From Berberis thunbergii (Eukaryota; Streptophyta; Magnoliopsida; Ranunculales; Berberidaceae), in NCBI GenBank assembly GCA_003290165.1, contig QNQO01000200.1, forward strand, positions 310,001 through 374,000: 64,000 nucleotides of DNA, given 5' to 3'. Under the pieces are notes generated by a model. That model did no database searches, was not told the origin of the DNA, and saw only the letters and a program-made list of their open reading frames with translations. Of the stretch, positions 10,612 to 21,318 are shown piece by piece (position 1 is the stretch's first letter; each line of letters starts with the position of its first letter). A program made the position numbers and the translations under genes.

Positions 10612-10855
10612 AAAAAATGTATTAATCCACCTTATGTAACTCAGTTGGTCGGACATCCACTCTCCTTGTGAGAGGTTATGAGTTCGAGACTCATCAGTTA
10701 AAATTTTGTGAGTTTTCACCTGATTATTAGGACCACACGTGCACCACCATGCAAAGAGGAGGTGATAGACCAGATACGAAATGAAAAGCAAGTTTTCATA
10801 AAAAATGGAGGCGACGAGAATATTAAGTAGCAACAATATTATAGCATTCGACCCT
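10612..10855 (+). mobile_element. tRNA-derived SINE
   Basis: 10635-10652 resembles a pol III box A (TAACTCAGTTGGTC) and 10674-10694 a box B (GAGTTCGAGACTC), spaced as in a tRNA gene but without a cloverleaf. The paralogous site in copy 2 (about 25795) runs straight from GTTACAAAA into the right flank, so the block was inserted. The ends are approximate and I see no clear poly(A) tail. Confidence 0.7.
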
Positions 10856-10919
10856 GGTTAATAAATATATATACAGGTTTCTTGGAAGAGATTTAAGATT
10901 GTTCTTTCATACTTGCATT

Positions 10920-11163
10920 CAAGGGCGGAGCCATGTTGGAAACAAGGGGACAATTGTCATTCTCAACTTCGAAAATTTTGTTGATCTACCGATAGAAGTG
11001 GAGTCCACTTAGTTAATACTAATGATTGCACTCCTAAAAATTATGTGTTTATTCTTTCTCCCACATTTTGCTCCTTACACTTCCTTAAATGGTGGATCCA
11101 TTACTCCACTAAATCACATAATAATTAGTTATCCTATTCCATCAAAATTCTGGTCTACCCTTG
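10920..11163. mobile_element. hAT-like MITE, 244 bp
   Basis: Begins CAAGGGCGGAGCC and ends GGTCTACCCTTG, with perfect 8-bp duplications CTTGCATT (10912-10919, 11164-11171). Copy 2 (about 25860) has one CTTGCATT and no insert. Non-coding. Confidence 0.88.
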
Positions 11164-11171
11164 CTTGCATT

Positions 11172-11760
11172 ACATGCATTTTCACCGAAAATTGAGGGTT
11201 AATAGATGTTCCTAAGTCGTAATCCTGCTTCGTATTGTTCTACGCCTTCTTAAGAAAAAGTAAGTCTAGTCAGTCATGTTTGCTAGTTTTTTTTGTTTTT
11301 TTTTTTTATTTTTATACATTTACTCATTTTCTTTAAAACATAACTACAAATACTATCTATAAAAGGACTAAAAATGTAAAAAATAAAAAAACATATGACT
11401 AACAGACATGGCTCAATAGAATTGTTGGAAAAAAAAACTTGGTTTTGTACTTAAAAAGTGCAGATCCTTCACTACAAACATTTTTAATCGTGGTTTGCAT
11501 CACAAAATAAACTATTATATACCCTGCCAGCTTTCCAGTATTAGCAAGATTACGACCTATATAATCATTACGAGCGTTGTTATTAATATAATCACATCAA
11601 GTTCAGTTGTCTCAAGCAGGCATTTTTATTGAATCTACTTTATATCAAGATAACATTTTAAAGTCAGTATGACAAAAAAAACAGTAGACTACATTGTATT
11701 GGACTTGATCATCAGGCTGACCTACCCCTTTAACATAAGGAAATTCATGTCTCCTATAAT
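11172..11760. other. Duplicated intergenic DNA, no gene seen
   Basis: Matches 25865-26360 of copy 2 with small gaps (shared GGGTTAATAGATGTTCC, CACTACAAACATTTTTAA, TCCAGTATTAGCAAGAT). No open frame or motif recognised. Confidence 0.6.
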
Positions 11761-12107
11761 GTGGCATTCTTGATGCACCATAGGAAGTTGTGGATGATAG
11801 GAAAACATCATCACATTTGATTGATAAGTTATTAAGGAATATATCATTCTAAAAACTTATTTAATAATTCATAATGTCGTTGCGATTTCAGAATTTTAAG
11901 CCTTAAAATGAAAGTTTAAGGCATCAATTAATGTCATATACTTGAGTTAATTCATAATTTTAAGGCTTAAAATTCTCAAATCGCAACGACATTATGAATT
12001 ATTAATAAGTTTTTAGAATGATATATTCCTTAATAACTTATCAATTAAATGTGATGATGTTTTCCTATCATCCACAACTTCCTATGGTGCATCAAGAAGA
12101 ATGCCAC
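11761..12107. repeat. Near-perfect inverted duplication, ~150-bp arms, ~47-bp loop
   Basis: 11761-11909 reads GTGGCATTCTTGATGCACC... and its reverse complement is at 11957-12107. Both arms include CATAATGTCGTTGCGA and CTTAATAACTTATCAA. The only obvious differences are a 3-base insertion near the outer end and scattered substitutions. Copy 2 (26361-26545) has only the left arm, followed by unrelated sequence. Confidence 0.88.
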
Positions 12108-12487
12108 GCGCATTTCTTCGAGTGGACGATGATGCAAACACATGGGAGCTTTGATGTCAAACTCCAATTCCATTTCTGAGTGTCAAGCCAACTTCTATCC
12201 GTGAAGAAGATAAGTGTTTGATTATTTATTTTTTTATGCATTCACCAAAAGTAGCCGGTGTAGGTAGGAATGGCAATGGTTTGGTTTGATCATGTCTGGA
12301 TCAGTTTCGAATCTGTAACACTCATCAGGAGGGGCTTAAGCTCAGTGGCCTAGATTTCAATAGTAGCATCTACACATTCCATAGACTTCCGTAGCACTAT
12401 GTGGACTGACAGAGAATCCCAAATAGGCTTTAACAAAGCACAAGACTCACGTTCTCAACACCGAAACACAAGAGCAAGCTAGCAGCA
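12108..12487. other. Duplicated intergenic DNA left of the chromovirus
   Basis: Matches 26753-27335 (shared GCATTTCTTCGAGTGGACGA, TTGATCATGTCTGG, AATAGTAGCATC). Ends in TAGCAGCA at the element border. No gene seen. Confidence 0.6.
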
Positions 12488-13059
12488 TGTCACGTGCTGA
12501 CCTTTTTTCCTTGGCTAATACGCTGTCCATTAGCGTCACACTCCCGTCGGACTAACTAGTCAAGGCACTTCAATGCTTGGCTAATGCTAAGTGATGCTAC
12601 GGAAGCTTAAGTAGGGAAAATGCTAAGGCACAAGTGTTTAGGCTTTTGAAAGAATGCTTTGTATTGCTTGAGAGAGTTGTACAAGTGTTTTCTATGATCT
12701 GTACAAATGAATGCCAAGACCTATTTATAGACTCTTACAGTCCTAGAGGCTTTTAGCCTAGAACCTTCTACAATCCTCCTTCAAAGGAGTATTCTCTATG
12801 CATCTAGAAAGTTCCCACCTCCAAAGGAACCAGAAAATACAAGGAGGCTTCTAGAAAATACTATACAAATCTGTACAAGTGTGTTCTAGACTCATCCATG
12901 CTAGAACATTCTAGAGAAAGCTAAGCTAGAATGTCCAAGATCACTCTCGAAAAGCTTGTTGTACCATCAGGCCTTTGCGGGCCTACTGCCAGCGCCCATA
13001 TGATGCCTTGGATGCCTTGTTGCCTTGGTGAGGGATATTTTTAGGGATGGCTCGTGACA
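12488..13059 (-). repeat. Chromovirus 1, 3' LTR (572 bp)
   Basis: Nearly identical to 17820-18412 except for the 21-base deletion beside CTCGAAAAGCTTG. Preceded, in the element's sense, by a purine tract. Confidence 0.93.
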
Positions 13060-13075
13060 TTCTCCCCCACCCAAG
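13060..13075 (-). promoter_or_regulatory. Chromovirus 1 polypurine tract
   Basis: Minus-strand GGGTGGGGGAGAA directly abuts the 3' LTR, the usual plus-strand primer of LTR retrotransposons. Confidence 0.75.
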
Positions 13076-13090
13076 TCCTTGACGACCCCG

Positions 13091-14290
13091 TCAATACCGT
13101 GCCTCGAACTCTGCAATCTTGCCCAAGAATTGCCATAGGTCGTCCTCTTTCTCCCATGAGGACTCACTGTTCGGTAGTCCCTTCCATCGAATGAGATACT
13201 CATTATAGCTTGGCACACTGCTCCGTCGGATGAGCCTCTTTGCCTCGATGCTCTCGATCTTTCGATCAAAGGAAGCCACGACCGCGGTTGGTGCCCGATG
13301 TGACTCGCCCCTCGTTGGTTCTTCTTTATCACCATGGTAGGGCTTGAGCATGCTCACATGGAACACCAGATGAATCTTGAGTTTGGGTGGCAACTCAAGC
13401 TTGTAAGAAACTCTCCCGACCTTCCGTAGGACGGGAAATGGCCCCTCGTACTTCCGCACTAGTCCCTTTTGCACCGAGCGGAAGATCTTGAACTGTTGTG
13501 GCAGCAACTTGACCATGACCATCTCGCCCACTTGGAACTCGAGAGGGCGTCTATGCTTGTCTGCCAACTTCTTTATCTTCTGAGACGCCTTGTCCAAGTA
13601 CGCTTTCATTATATCAAGCTGCTCATGCCACCCTCGTGCAAGCTTGTACGCAGCAGGGCTGCTACCCGTGTAGCCCGACGCAACGACTTGTGGAGTCAAG
13701 GGCTGCTGGCCCATGACGATCTCAAACGGACTTTGTTGCGTCGATTCGGACCGCTGCAAGTTGAATGAGAATTGAGCCACATCCATCAACTTGGCCCAAT
13801 CCTTCTGGTTGGCACCCACAAAGTGCCTCAAGTATAACTCCAACAAGGCATTCACCCTCTCTGTTTGCCCATCGTTTTGCGGGTGAAAGCTTGTTGAGAA
13901 GTGTAGACCCGAACCCAAGAGCTTGAATAACTCCGTCCAGAATTTTGCTGTGAACCTTGGGTCCCGATCACTTATGATGCTCCGAGGCAAGCCCCAATAC
14001 TTCACCATATGCTGAAAGAACAACTTGGCGGCTTGCTCGGCCGTGCAATCGCGTGAGGCAGGTATGAAAGTCCCATACTTGAAAAAGCGATCGACCACCA
14101 CCATAATAGAGCCATACCCATCAGACTTGGGCAAGGCCGATATGAAATCCATCGATACACTCTCCCATGGCCTTTCCGGAGTCGGCAAAGGCTGCAATAT
14201 TCTGCCGGTACACGTTGCTCTATCTTGTCTTGTTGGCACACAAGACAAGTCTTCACATAGGCCTCGATATCGTCCCGCATACGAGGCCAA
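13091..14290 (-). pseudogene. Chromovirus 1 integrase core and chromodomain
   Basis: About 370 native residues after an out-of-frame start. The D,D,E core is visible: SMDFISALPK, SDRDPRF and HPQNDGQTERVN with the downstream Glu. Next come the GPY/F-like module (KYEGPFPVLRKVGRVSYKLELP) and a C-terminal chromodomain (YNEYLIRWKGLPNSESSWEKEDDL), the hallmark of chromoviruses, thought to steer insertion toward modified histones. Confidence 0.9.
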
Positions 14291-15278
14291 TAGTAGTCCA
14301 CCTCCAAGAGTGCCAATGTCCGCTGCATCCCCGATGGCCAGCCCACATTGAATCGTGGCACTCCTTCATGATGTCTCGCCTAAGATTATCCCACTTAGGC
14401 ACATAAATGCGACGACCGACGGTGTAGAGCACCCCATCCTCTACCCAAAACCGTCGAGTCTTCCCCTCCTTGGCCATCTCCATGAGTCCCTTGGCCAAGG
14501 GGTCTTGAGATGTCCCCTCCTTGATCTGATCAAGAAGATTGCTAGCGGCGCTGCTTGCGCTAGTGAGCATGGTCTTTCGACTGAGAGCATCAGCAACAAC
14601 ATTAACTTTGTCCGGCTTGTACTCCATGACATAATCGAACTCTGCTAGGAAATTTTGCCACCGAGCTTGCTTGGGGCTGATCTTCTTATGATTTTGAAAA
14701 TAACTCGTAGCCACATTGTCGGTCATGATGGTAAACCGACTCCCAAGCAAATAGTGCCTCCAAATTCGTAAACAATGAATGATGGCTGTCATCTCCTTGT
14801 CATGCATCAGATACCGTCTCTCGGTATCATTGAGCTTGCGAGACTCATAGGCTATGGGATGCCCCTCTTGCATAAGCACCCCTCCGATGGCAAAGTCTGA
14901 TGCATCGGTGTGAAGTTCGAACGACTTAGCATAATCGGGCAAGGCCAAGACAGGTTCCTTGGTGACTGCCTTCTTCAAATCATCGAACGCTTCTTGGCAT
15001 TTCTCACTCCAATGCCACTGCACCTTCTTCTTCAGCAAGTCGGTCAGTGGGGCTGCTCTCGACGAGTAGCTCAAAATGAATCTCCGATAATAATTGGCCA
15101 GCCCAAGGAAAGAACGTAGCTCCGAAAAGTTCTTGGGTGGCTCCCATTCATTGATGGCCTGCACTTTGTCCCGTTCCATCATGATCTTTCCAGCCTTGAT
15201 GCGGTGCCCCAAGAAAGACACCTCGTCTTGGGCGAACGAGCACTTCTCCAATTTCACGTACAGCTCGCTCTCCCGCAA
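14253..15278 (-). pseudogene. Chromovirus 1 RT thumb, RNase H and integrase zinc finger
   Basis: 341-residue open segment: [30 protein letters not shown] (RT connection), then RNase H (LHTDASDFAIGGVLMQ, KEMTAIIHCLRIWRHYL, VADALSRK) and the start of the integrase HHCC finger (KECHDSMWAGHRG). A frameshift near 14335 ends it; the finger continues as LALLEVDYYWPRM...CLVCQQDK at 14300-14210 in another frame. Confidence 0.87.
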
Positions 15279-15284
15279 TGCTTA

Positions 15285-16401
15285 GAAAATCTGTCGCAAG
15301 TGATGCACATGTTCTTCCAAGTTGTCGCTATACACGACGATATCGTCGAGATAGACGACTACAAATTTATCCAAGAAAGGCTGAAAATTTTGTTCATTAA
15401 AGTGCAGAAAGTAGCCGGGGCATTGGTGAGACCAAAAGGCATCACCAAGAACTCATAAGACCCATAGCGAGTGACGCATGCCGTCTTTGGCTCATATTCT
15501 TTGGCTATGGGCACTTGCCAATACCCTGATCGAGATCCAGTTTCGAAAAGTACCTGACTTTATCGAGCCTATCGAAAAGATCGGCAACCAAAGGAATTGG
15601 ATACTTGTTCTTGATGGTTACTTTGTTAAGTGCTCGGTAATCGATGCACATACGCAAGGACCCGTCGTGCTTGAGTTGGAACAGTACTGGTGAACCGAAT
15701 GGGGCCTTGGATGGCCGAATGAACCCCGCGTCCAGCAGCTCCTTGAGTTGCTTACGAAGCTCTTCCAACTCTGGCGGTGCCATCCGATAAGGCACCATGG
15801 CTGGAGGCCTAGCCCTTGGCTCCAGCTCGATCATATGATCGACTTCCCTTCTTGGAGGAAGTCTCTTGGGTAGCTTTGGAGGCATGACATCTTTGTACTC
15901 TTTCAAAACCGCAGCTACCTCCTTCGGAACCTCGCTAGGTTGAGGCCCATCTTCGATCATCGTGGCCACAAATGTTGTTTGCCCCTTTTGCACGCCTTTC
16001 TTCACTTGAATGGCTGACAACATCTTGGCCTCCACGATCTCCCGAGTGACAGGAACAGAGCATGCTTATCGATCCTTTGCAATAGTCATCGACCCGTCCC
16101 TTTCTAATGTCCATGGCTTCACGGTATCCATGAACTCCATGCCCAACACCAATGAGAAGTCATCCATCGTGACGACAGTCAGGTCCACCGTCCCCTTTCA
16201 TTCGCCCAAATGAAGGGAGACGCCTCGTGCTACACCATGGATAGGCACCGGTGCTGTGTTGACGGTCTTCAAGGTGCCTGGCTCCTTAGTGTACTGCACG
16301 CCCAACCTTGTTGTCTCATTCAAAACAACAAAGTTGTGCGTTGCACCAGTGTCGACGAGTGCCTTTGAAGTCTTGCCATTTACCTTGGCTTCCACAAACA
16401 T
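15285..16401 (-). pseudogene. Chromovirus 1 protease and reverse transcriptase, frameshifted
   Basis: Protease part (16401-16198) carries VDTGATHNFV with the catalytic Asp. RT part (16035-15505) starts at a polymerase domain with [35 protein letters not shown] and FSKLDL, then loses frame near 15528 (one base missing). The YLDD catalytic box is intact near 15340. An in-frame TAA at about 15282 (IF*ALRESE, probably from CAA) precedes the next open segment. Confidence 0.85.
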
Positions 16402-17738
16402 AAGAGCGGATTTCTTCGACGTGGCAGCGTACTTACCTTAGCCACGTTGCTTTGCTCCACCGTAGCCTTGACGCTGCTTAGCAAGCGCAAAGTCCCCATT
16501 TGCGCCTTGTCCCCCGATGATTCCCCGGACGATCCACTCTTGCCAGCGATCATCGTATTGAGCTTCTGTCGTTGTGGGCACTCCCTAGCCCAGTGCGGCC
16601 CTCCGTACAAGAAGCAGTAGCGGTTTTTCACCTTGCTATCCGAGAAAGACTGCTTGACTTTGTCCTTCCTCTCTAACTGCTTGCCGCCGCTGCTACTGCT
16701 CCTTCTTTCGGTGGGTTTTGCTCCCCCACCTTTTCCCTTGCTACCGCCGCCACTCTTGTTGCCGCCCTTGTGGCTTTTCGAATCAGCCTTGTATTCGAAC
16801 AAGGATTCGGCAACTGCGATGGCCTCCGCAAGTGATTGAACGTTGCGTCTCTTTAACTCTTGCTTAGCCCATCGTTGTAGTCCATCCATGAAGTAGACGA
16901 GCTGAGTCTTCTCCGGCATGTCCGAGACTTCAAGCATAAGAGAAGTGAACTGCTTGACGTACTCTTTGATCGACCCCGTATGCTTCAGTCCACGCAACCT
17001 CTTCATAGCAACTTCCTCCGCATTCTCCGGATAGAATTGCCGCTTGAAATCCGCCTTGAACTCGACCCAAGTCTTAAGCGAACAAAGACCCTTCTTGATA
17101 TCCAACTCACGCCTCCTCCACCAAAGGATGACATCATCACCCAAGTACATGGTGACGGTGGTGATCTTGGACTCATCGTCGTCCAAGCGCATCGCGTCGA
17201 AATATTTTTCAACACTCCATAGGAATTTGTCGAGCTCCCTAGCATCGCGCTTCCCGTGGTACCTTGGCGGCTCGGGCACCTTCATCCTTGGTCCCTCTCG
17301 TACAGTAGCACTACCTGCCACAGCCGCCTTGCATAGGTTGACGTCCGATTGCAAGGACTCAACCTGCTCCCGGATGGCTTGGAGCTGCCCCATCAGCGTG
17401 TCCTTGAGCTGGCCCATATCGTTGCGCATGGCATCCGCAACTTGGTTGACGAGAAGTTGAGTCTCGTCCTTGGCTTCCACAGTGCCAAGCTCAAGGTCAT
17501 GGACGCGGCTATCGAGTTGCTCGATATCCGTAGTGACGCTAGCCAACGTCCCATTGAAGGACTCAACCATCTGTTCCATCTCCCTGACGCTGTCTTGGAG
17601 ATCGCCCACGGTCAGCTCCACCTTGGCCATACGATCCTCAAGCATGCTGGTCCGACTAGTCTTTCTTCCAGTCTCCTCGATCACGGACCCTCCAACAACA
17701 CTCTCTTTGTTTCCCGACATGATCAGATTGCTCCGCAC
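16380..17738 (-). CDS. Chromovirus 1 gag polyprotein
   Basis: 452-residue open frame. The N-terminal 170 residues are coiled-coil-like; the capsid region carries MKVPEPPRYHGKRDARELDK and a Retrotrans_gag core (about residues 170-330: MYLGDDVILWWRRR, FKRQFYPENAEEVA). A Gly/Ser/Lys-rich linker leads to a CCHC zinc knuckle CFLYGGPHWAREC in which the second Cys is Tyr (codon 16605-16607, TGC to TAC on the coding strand), so RNA packaging should be impaired. The frame ends early (..LWKPR) because of a frameshift near 16435; the protease continues in another frame. Confidence 0.88.
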   Translation of the reverse strand: MRSNLIMSGNKESVVGGSVIEETGRKTSRTSMLEDRMAKVELTVGDLQDSVREMEQMVESFNGTLASVTTDIEQLDSRVHDLELGTVEAKDETQLLVNQVADAMRNDMGQLKDTLMGQLQAIREQVESLQSDVNLCKAAVAGSATVREGPRMKVPEPPRYHGKRDARELDKFLWSVEKYFDAMRLDDDESKITTVTMYLGDDVILWWRRRELDIKKGLCSLKTWVEFKADFKRQFYPENAEEVAMKRLRGLKHTGSIKEYVKQFTSLMLEVSDMPEKTQLVYFMDGLQRWAKQELKRRNVQSLAEAIAVAESLFEYKADSKSHKGGNKSGGGSKGKGGGAKPTERRSSSSGGKQLERKDKVKQSFSDSKVKNRYCFLYGGPHWARECPQRQKLNTMIAGKSGSSGESSGDKAQMGTLRLLSSVKATVEQSNVAKVSTLPRRRNPLLCLWKPR

Positions 17739-17799
17739 CTAACCTTCGTACACACAGCAGCTAGCACAACGCAACTTCAGCAAGACCGCCCCTACGATC

Positions 17800-17817
17800 G
17801 TCGTTGCTCTGATACCA
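17800..17817 (-). promoter_or_regulatory. Chromovirus 1 primer-binding site (initiator tRNA-Met)
   Basis: Minus-strand TGGTATCAGAGCAACGA lies two bases inside the 5' LTR and is complementary to the 3' end of plant initiator methionine tRNA. Confidence 0.85.
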
Positions 17818-17819
17818 CG

Positions 17820-18412
17820 TGTCACTTGCTGACCTTTTTCCCTTGGCTAACACGCTGCCCACTAGCGTCACACTCCCGTCGGACTAACTAGTCAATGCAC
17901 TTCGATGCTTGGCTAATGCTAAGTGATGCTACGGAAGCTTAAGTGGGGAAAATGCTAAGGCACAAGTGTTTAGGCTTTTTGAAATAATGCTTTGTATTGC
18001 TTGAGAGAGTTGTACAAGTGTTTTCTATGATCTGTACAAATGAATGCCAAGGCCTATTTATAGGCTCTTAAAGTCCTAAAGGCTTTTAGCCTAGAACCTT
18101 CTACAATCCTCCTTCAAAGGAGTATTCTCTATGCATCTAGAAAGTTCCCACCTCCAAAGGAACCAGAAAATACAAGGAGGCTTCTAGAAAATACTATACA
18201 AATCTGTACAAGGGTGTTCTAGACTCATCCATGCTAGAACACTCTAGAGAAAGCTAAGCTAGAATGTCCAAGAGCACTCTAGAACCTTCCGGAGGCATCT
18301 CGAAAAGCTTGCTGTACCATCGGGCCTTTGCAGGCCTACTGCCAGCGCCCATATGATGCCTTGGATGCCTTGTTGCCTTGGTGAGGGATATTTTTAGGGA
18401 TGGCTCGTGACA
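17820..18412 (-). repeat. Chromovirus 1, 5' LTR (593 bp)
   Basis: Begins TGTCACTTGCTGACC on the plus strand and ends GGCTCGTGACA. Minus-strand TATA box TATAAATA at 18055-18062. It contains a 21-base stretch near 18280-18300 absent from the 3' LTR; otherwise the two LTRs differ at few positions. Confidence 0.93.
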
Positions 18413-18720
18413 AGCAGCAGCACATGATAGTCCCAACAACAGCATATGTTTGTACTTCATTGCAATTTGCAAAGTGAAAAAATATGATAAGGAGGCGTTA
18501 GAGGATGATTAAAAAACCATTCTTTGCTCTCAAATTGCGTGTTTAATACTTTCGCTGGTTGTCCTGCCTTTTGTTTGTCAACATTGTACCATTTCTCTAA
18601 GTATGGTGCCTTTTAAAAGACTTTCTGTATGGCCAGAGTCTCAAATTACATGTTGTACACTGTACATGTAAGCTCAATTTTGTTGTGACATTTTTCTTGA
18701 TCCATATTGTGCTTTTATTA
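18413..18720. other. Duplicated intergenic DNA right of the chromovirus
   Basis: Continues the copy 1 block and matches 27335-27790 (AAGGAGGCGTTAGAGGATGA, GTTGTGACATTTTTCTT). No gene seen. Confidence 0.6.
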
Positions 18721-19306
18721 AGGCCAAAACCAAATTTCAGCTAGGCCCAACCAAATACATTGCGTAGAGAGAGGGGGAGTGAACTGAGAAGAAGAAGAGA
18801 AGGATGAGGAAGAGGAAGAGATGGTCGGCCGGTGGTGGTTATCAATTTGCACAGAAAGAGGGGGGGGGGGGGGGGAATGGACTGAGAAGAAGAAGAAAAA
18901 GAAGAACCATACTGATGCTTGATAGTCGACTGAAGCTTTGGCGGTGACATCAATATGCTGGCAACAATGCTTGACAATCAAGCTGTAGGTGGAGGCGAGA
19001 GGAGGAGACATTCTGAAGTTAGGGTTGGTTATTTCTTTAGTTAATACTTACTTTACCAAGTTATTTTCACAATAAAGGCCCAATTCGAGTTGGGCTTGGG
19101 CTTGAAGCAGGTCCATTACAGTAATAGGGACGGTTTGGAATGGACTGGGATTGCATTTTCGGAACTAGTCTCATCCCAATTCCAATCAGTTCGGGATCGA
19201 GATCAGGATGAAAATAGTATAACCCATTTTAGCATGGTTTGAAACAGTTTGAACCATACCGATCCTGGTCGGAACGTGATGGACTGAGATTCTTGCCTAA
19301 CCCTAG
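18721..19306. repeat. Copy 1-specific inserted block, unclassified
   Basis: Absent from copy 2, where the flanks are joined near 27810-27848. It contains a 16-base G run (18860-18875), a diverged pair of purine-rich stretches ending GACTGAGAAGAAGAAGA-like, and 19125-19306, which resembles part of the sequence at 61965-62123 (GGACTGGGAT, CCATCCCAGTTC words) and ends AACCCTAG. Possibly a MITE pair; boundaries not resolved. Confidence 0.4.
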
Positions 19307-19310
19307 TTGT

Positions 19311-21318
19311 TGTTGCACCTCATGGAAGCATAACCAAGCGGAACACGCTAATAGCTGTTGTAGAAAGCAATTAGTTTAACAATCCAAATAAAAGAATGCA
19401 AAGTAAATAATAAACAAGTACCAATATAATGTGGTTCTGCAAGTTTTTGCCTACATCTAAGGAACAATGAAGAGAATTTCACTATATAAAAAAGAGTACA
19501 TCAATTGAACAACCTTTTGTTTGCTCCCACACACGCCAAAGTCTTATCACATTTCAACAAGAAGAAAATTTTTCAACTAGAAGACTCTCTATCTTCAATT
19601 CTCTTACAAAGGATGCTCTCACAAATTCTCTCTATTGAATTGTTCTTCAATTTTTGGATGCTCTGAACCCTCAATAGGTTGTCCTATTTGTACGAGAGGG
19701 AAGTAGGCTTTGAGGAGGTTAACTTAGCTTGCACTCGAAGCAATTGAAGCTGAAAAATAACTCAAAAAAGAAATATAATTCCTGCATATTCCATTATTAT
19801 TTCCTGGATATTTCATCTTTTATAAGATTTGGAGAAACAAAAACACAACTAAATTTGAGAAACCAAATTCTACAATCTTCTACCATCTTCTAGATGCTTC
19901 AAAAAAATTTGCACATGGGTGAAAACCCAAGCCCATTTTTAAATCAATCATTTTTCACCTCTGTAAAGATTTTACAAATTTGAGCCGACTACGAGCAAGT
20001 ACATAGCATCACGAGCGTCATCCGTCTTTGCCTGACACATCCCAAAGGGTCATGCCTCTAGGGCCTCAATTCACATGAAGATGTTGATAAAGTCTAAGCA
20101 ATATTAAAACTTGACCCAGAAACTATCTTCGTCAACATATCTGTAGGAAACTAGAAGACATCGAGATGGTTTTCTATCACACCCAAGTCATTAAGCAACC
20201 CCTGAAGCCAAATTGCTTCCTTAATGACTTCTACAACAACCATATACTTTGTTTCTTTTGTGGACAAGGCAGTTGTAACTACAAAGTAGATCTCCAACTG
20301 ACTGGTCCTCTAGCAAGAGTGAAAACATAACAAGTAGTAGAAAGTCACTTATCCAGATCTCCTACATAATCTGAATCCAGAAAACCAACAAAAAGTTGAC
20401 CACTACTTGCATCCTTCTCAAAGAGTAAACCAACATCTTTCGTACTCAGGATGTATTGAAGAATCCATTTCATCGCTTGCCAATGTTCTTTCGCTGGATC
20501 ATGCATCTACCGACTCATTGTATTGACAACCTGTTAAATGTAGGGCTTCGTACACGTCATCACATACATCAAGCTTCCTATTGCACTCGCAGAACTTGTG
20601 CCATTTATTTTTGTTCCTCATCTGTAATAGGAGACATGGAAGCTGAAGGCTTGAAGTAAGGACCAAGTGTAATGACTGATTCGGTGTCGCCATCCATCCC
20701 ATACTATTGTAACACCTTTTTCAAATACGCTTGTTGAGACAAACTCACATTGTCTTTTTGATCTTCATGCCAATTATCTTCTTAGCTTCACTACGATCCT
20801 TCATCTCAAACCAAGTTCTTATCTAGCATTTCAACTTGTCAATTTCATACGTGGTCTTGGAGGCTATTAGCATATCATTGACATATAAGAGCAAAAATAT
20901 AAAGGAATCACCAAGAAATATCCGAAAGTAGACACAATGATCATAATGGCTGCAAGTGTACTTTTGCCCTAGTACAAATCGACCAAACCTCTTGTACCAC
21001 TGTCTTGGAGGCTACTTCAACCCTTGCAAAGACTTGGTCAGCTTACAAACACATTTTTCTTTCTCTGCAACTTTATAACTACTCGGCTGAGTTATATAAA
21101 ACTCCTCTTCTAAGTCACCATGTAAAAATGCAATTTTACATCCAATTGAGCTAACTCAATATCAAACTGTGCAACCAAGGCCAACAAAATACAAATGGAA
21201 GTATGTTTCACAACTGGAGAGAATACTTTATTGTAATCTAATCCTTCATTTTGAGCATAACCTTTCGCAACTAATCTTGCCTTGAACACACACCACCACT
21301 AGGAGATCCTTCCATTTT
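19311..21318 (-). mobile_element. Copia element 1, truncated (3' LTR plus RT/RNase H remnant)
   Basis: Minus-strand copia cut at the duplication junction. LTR 19311-19950 begins TGTTGCACC on the plus strand; a purine tract (minus CAGAGGTGAAAAA) follows. The rest is decayed RT-RNase H: minus-strand pieces at 20440-20700 read GPYFKPSASMSPITDEEQ and MAQVLRVQ with many stops. Corresponds to 27849-29587 plus 35682-36107 of copia 2. Confidence 0.82.

Larger units (their letters stand above)
12488..18412 (-). mobile_element. Ty3/gypsy chromovirus 1, complete but inactive
   Basis: 5.9-kb element on the minus strand, LTR 17820-18412 (5') to LTR 12488-13059 (3'). LTR ends are TGTCACG / CGTGACA, and AGCAGCA flanks both sides (12481-12487, 18413-18419), containing the target duplication. 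Gene order is gag, protease, reverse transcriptase, RNase H, integrase, chromodomain. Several frameshifts and a stop break the polyprotein. The empty site is preserved in copy 2 near 27335, so it inserted after the segmental duplication. Confidence 0.93.
4727..21318 (+). repeat. Tandem segmental duplication, copy 1
   Basis: The order of landmarks here is repeated at 21327-36107: the GGGTTTGTGARTAAGCC start (4728 / 21325), the stretch ending GATTAGCAAA (5790-5890 and 6905-7220 / 22160-22395 and 25557-25650), the block 10540-12480 plus 18413-18720 (matching 25690-27790), and the copia LTR (19311 / 27849) running into copia reverse-transcriptase sequence. Copy 1 stops abruptly inside the copia at 21318, where copy 2 begins. 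Insertions unique to copy 1 are listed separately. The shared DNA has no recognisable gene. Confidence 0.8.

Noticed and set aside
10635..10694. tRNA-like sequence with A and B box matches
   Set aside because: No cloverleaf can be formed with proper acceptor and anticodon arms, and it lies in an insertion absent from the paralogous copy; called as a SINE head.
13469..17891. Plus-strand open frames up to 180 codons across chromovirus 1
   Set aside because: They are antisense shadows of gag and pol; composition follows the coding strand, with no family marks.
19125..19306. Possible hAT-like MITE (TAGGG...CCCTA ends)
   Set aside because: No matching 8-bp duplication found; left as part of an unclassified insert.
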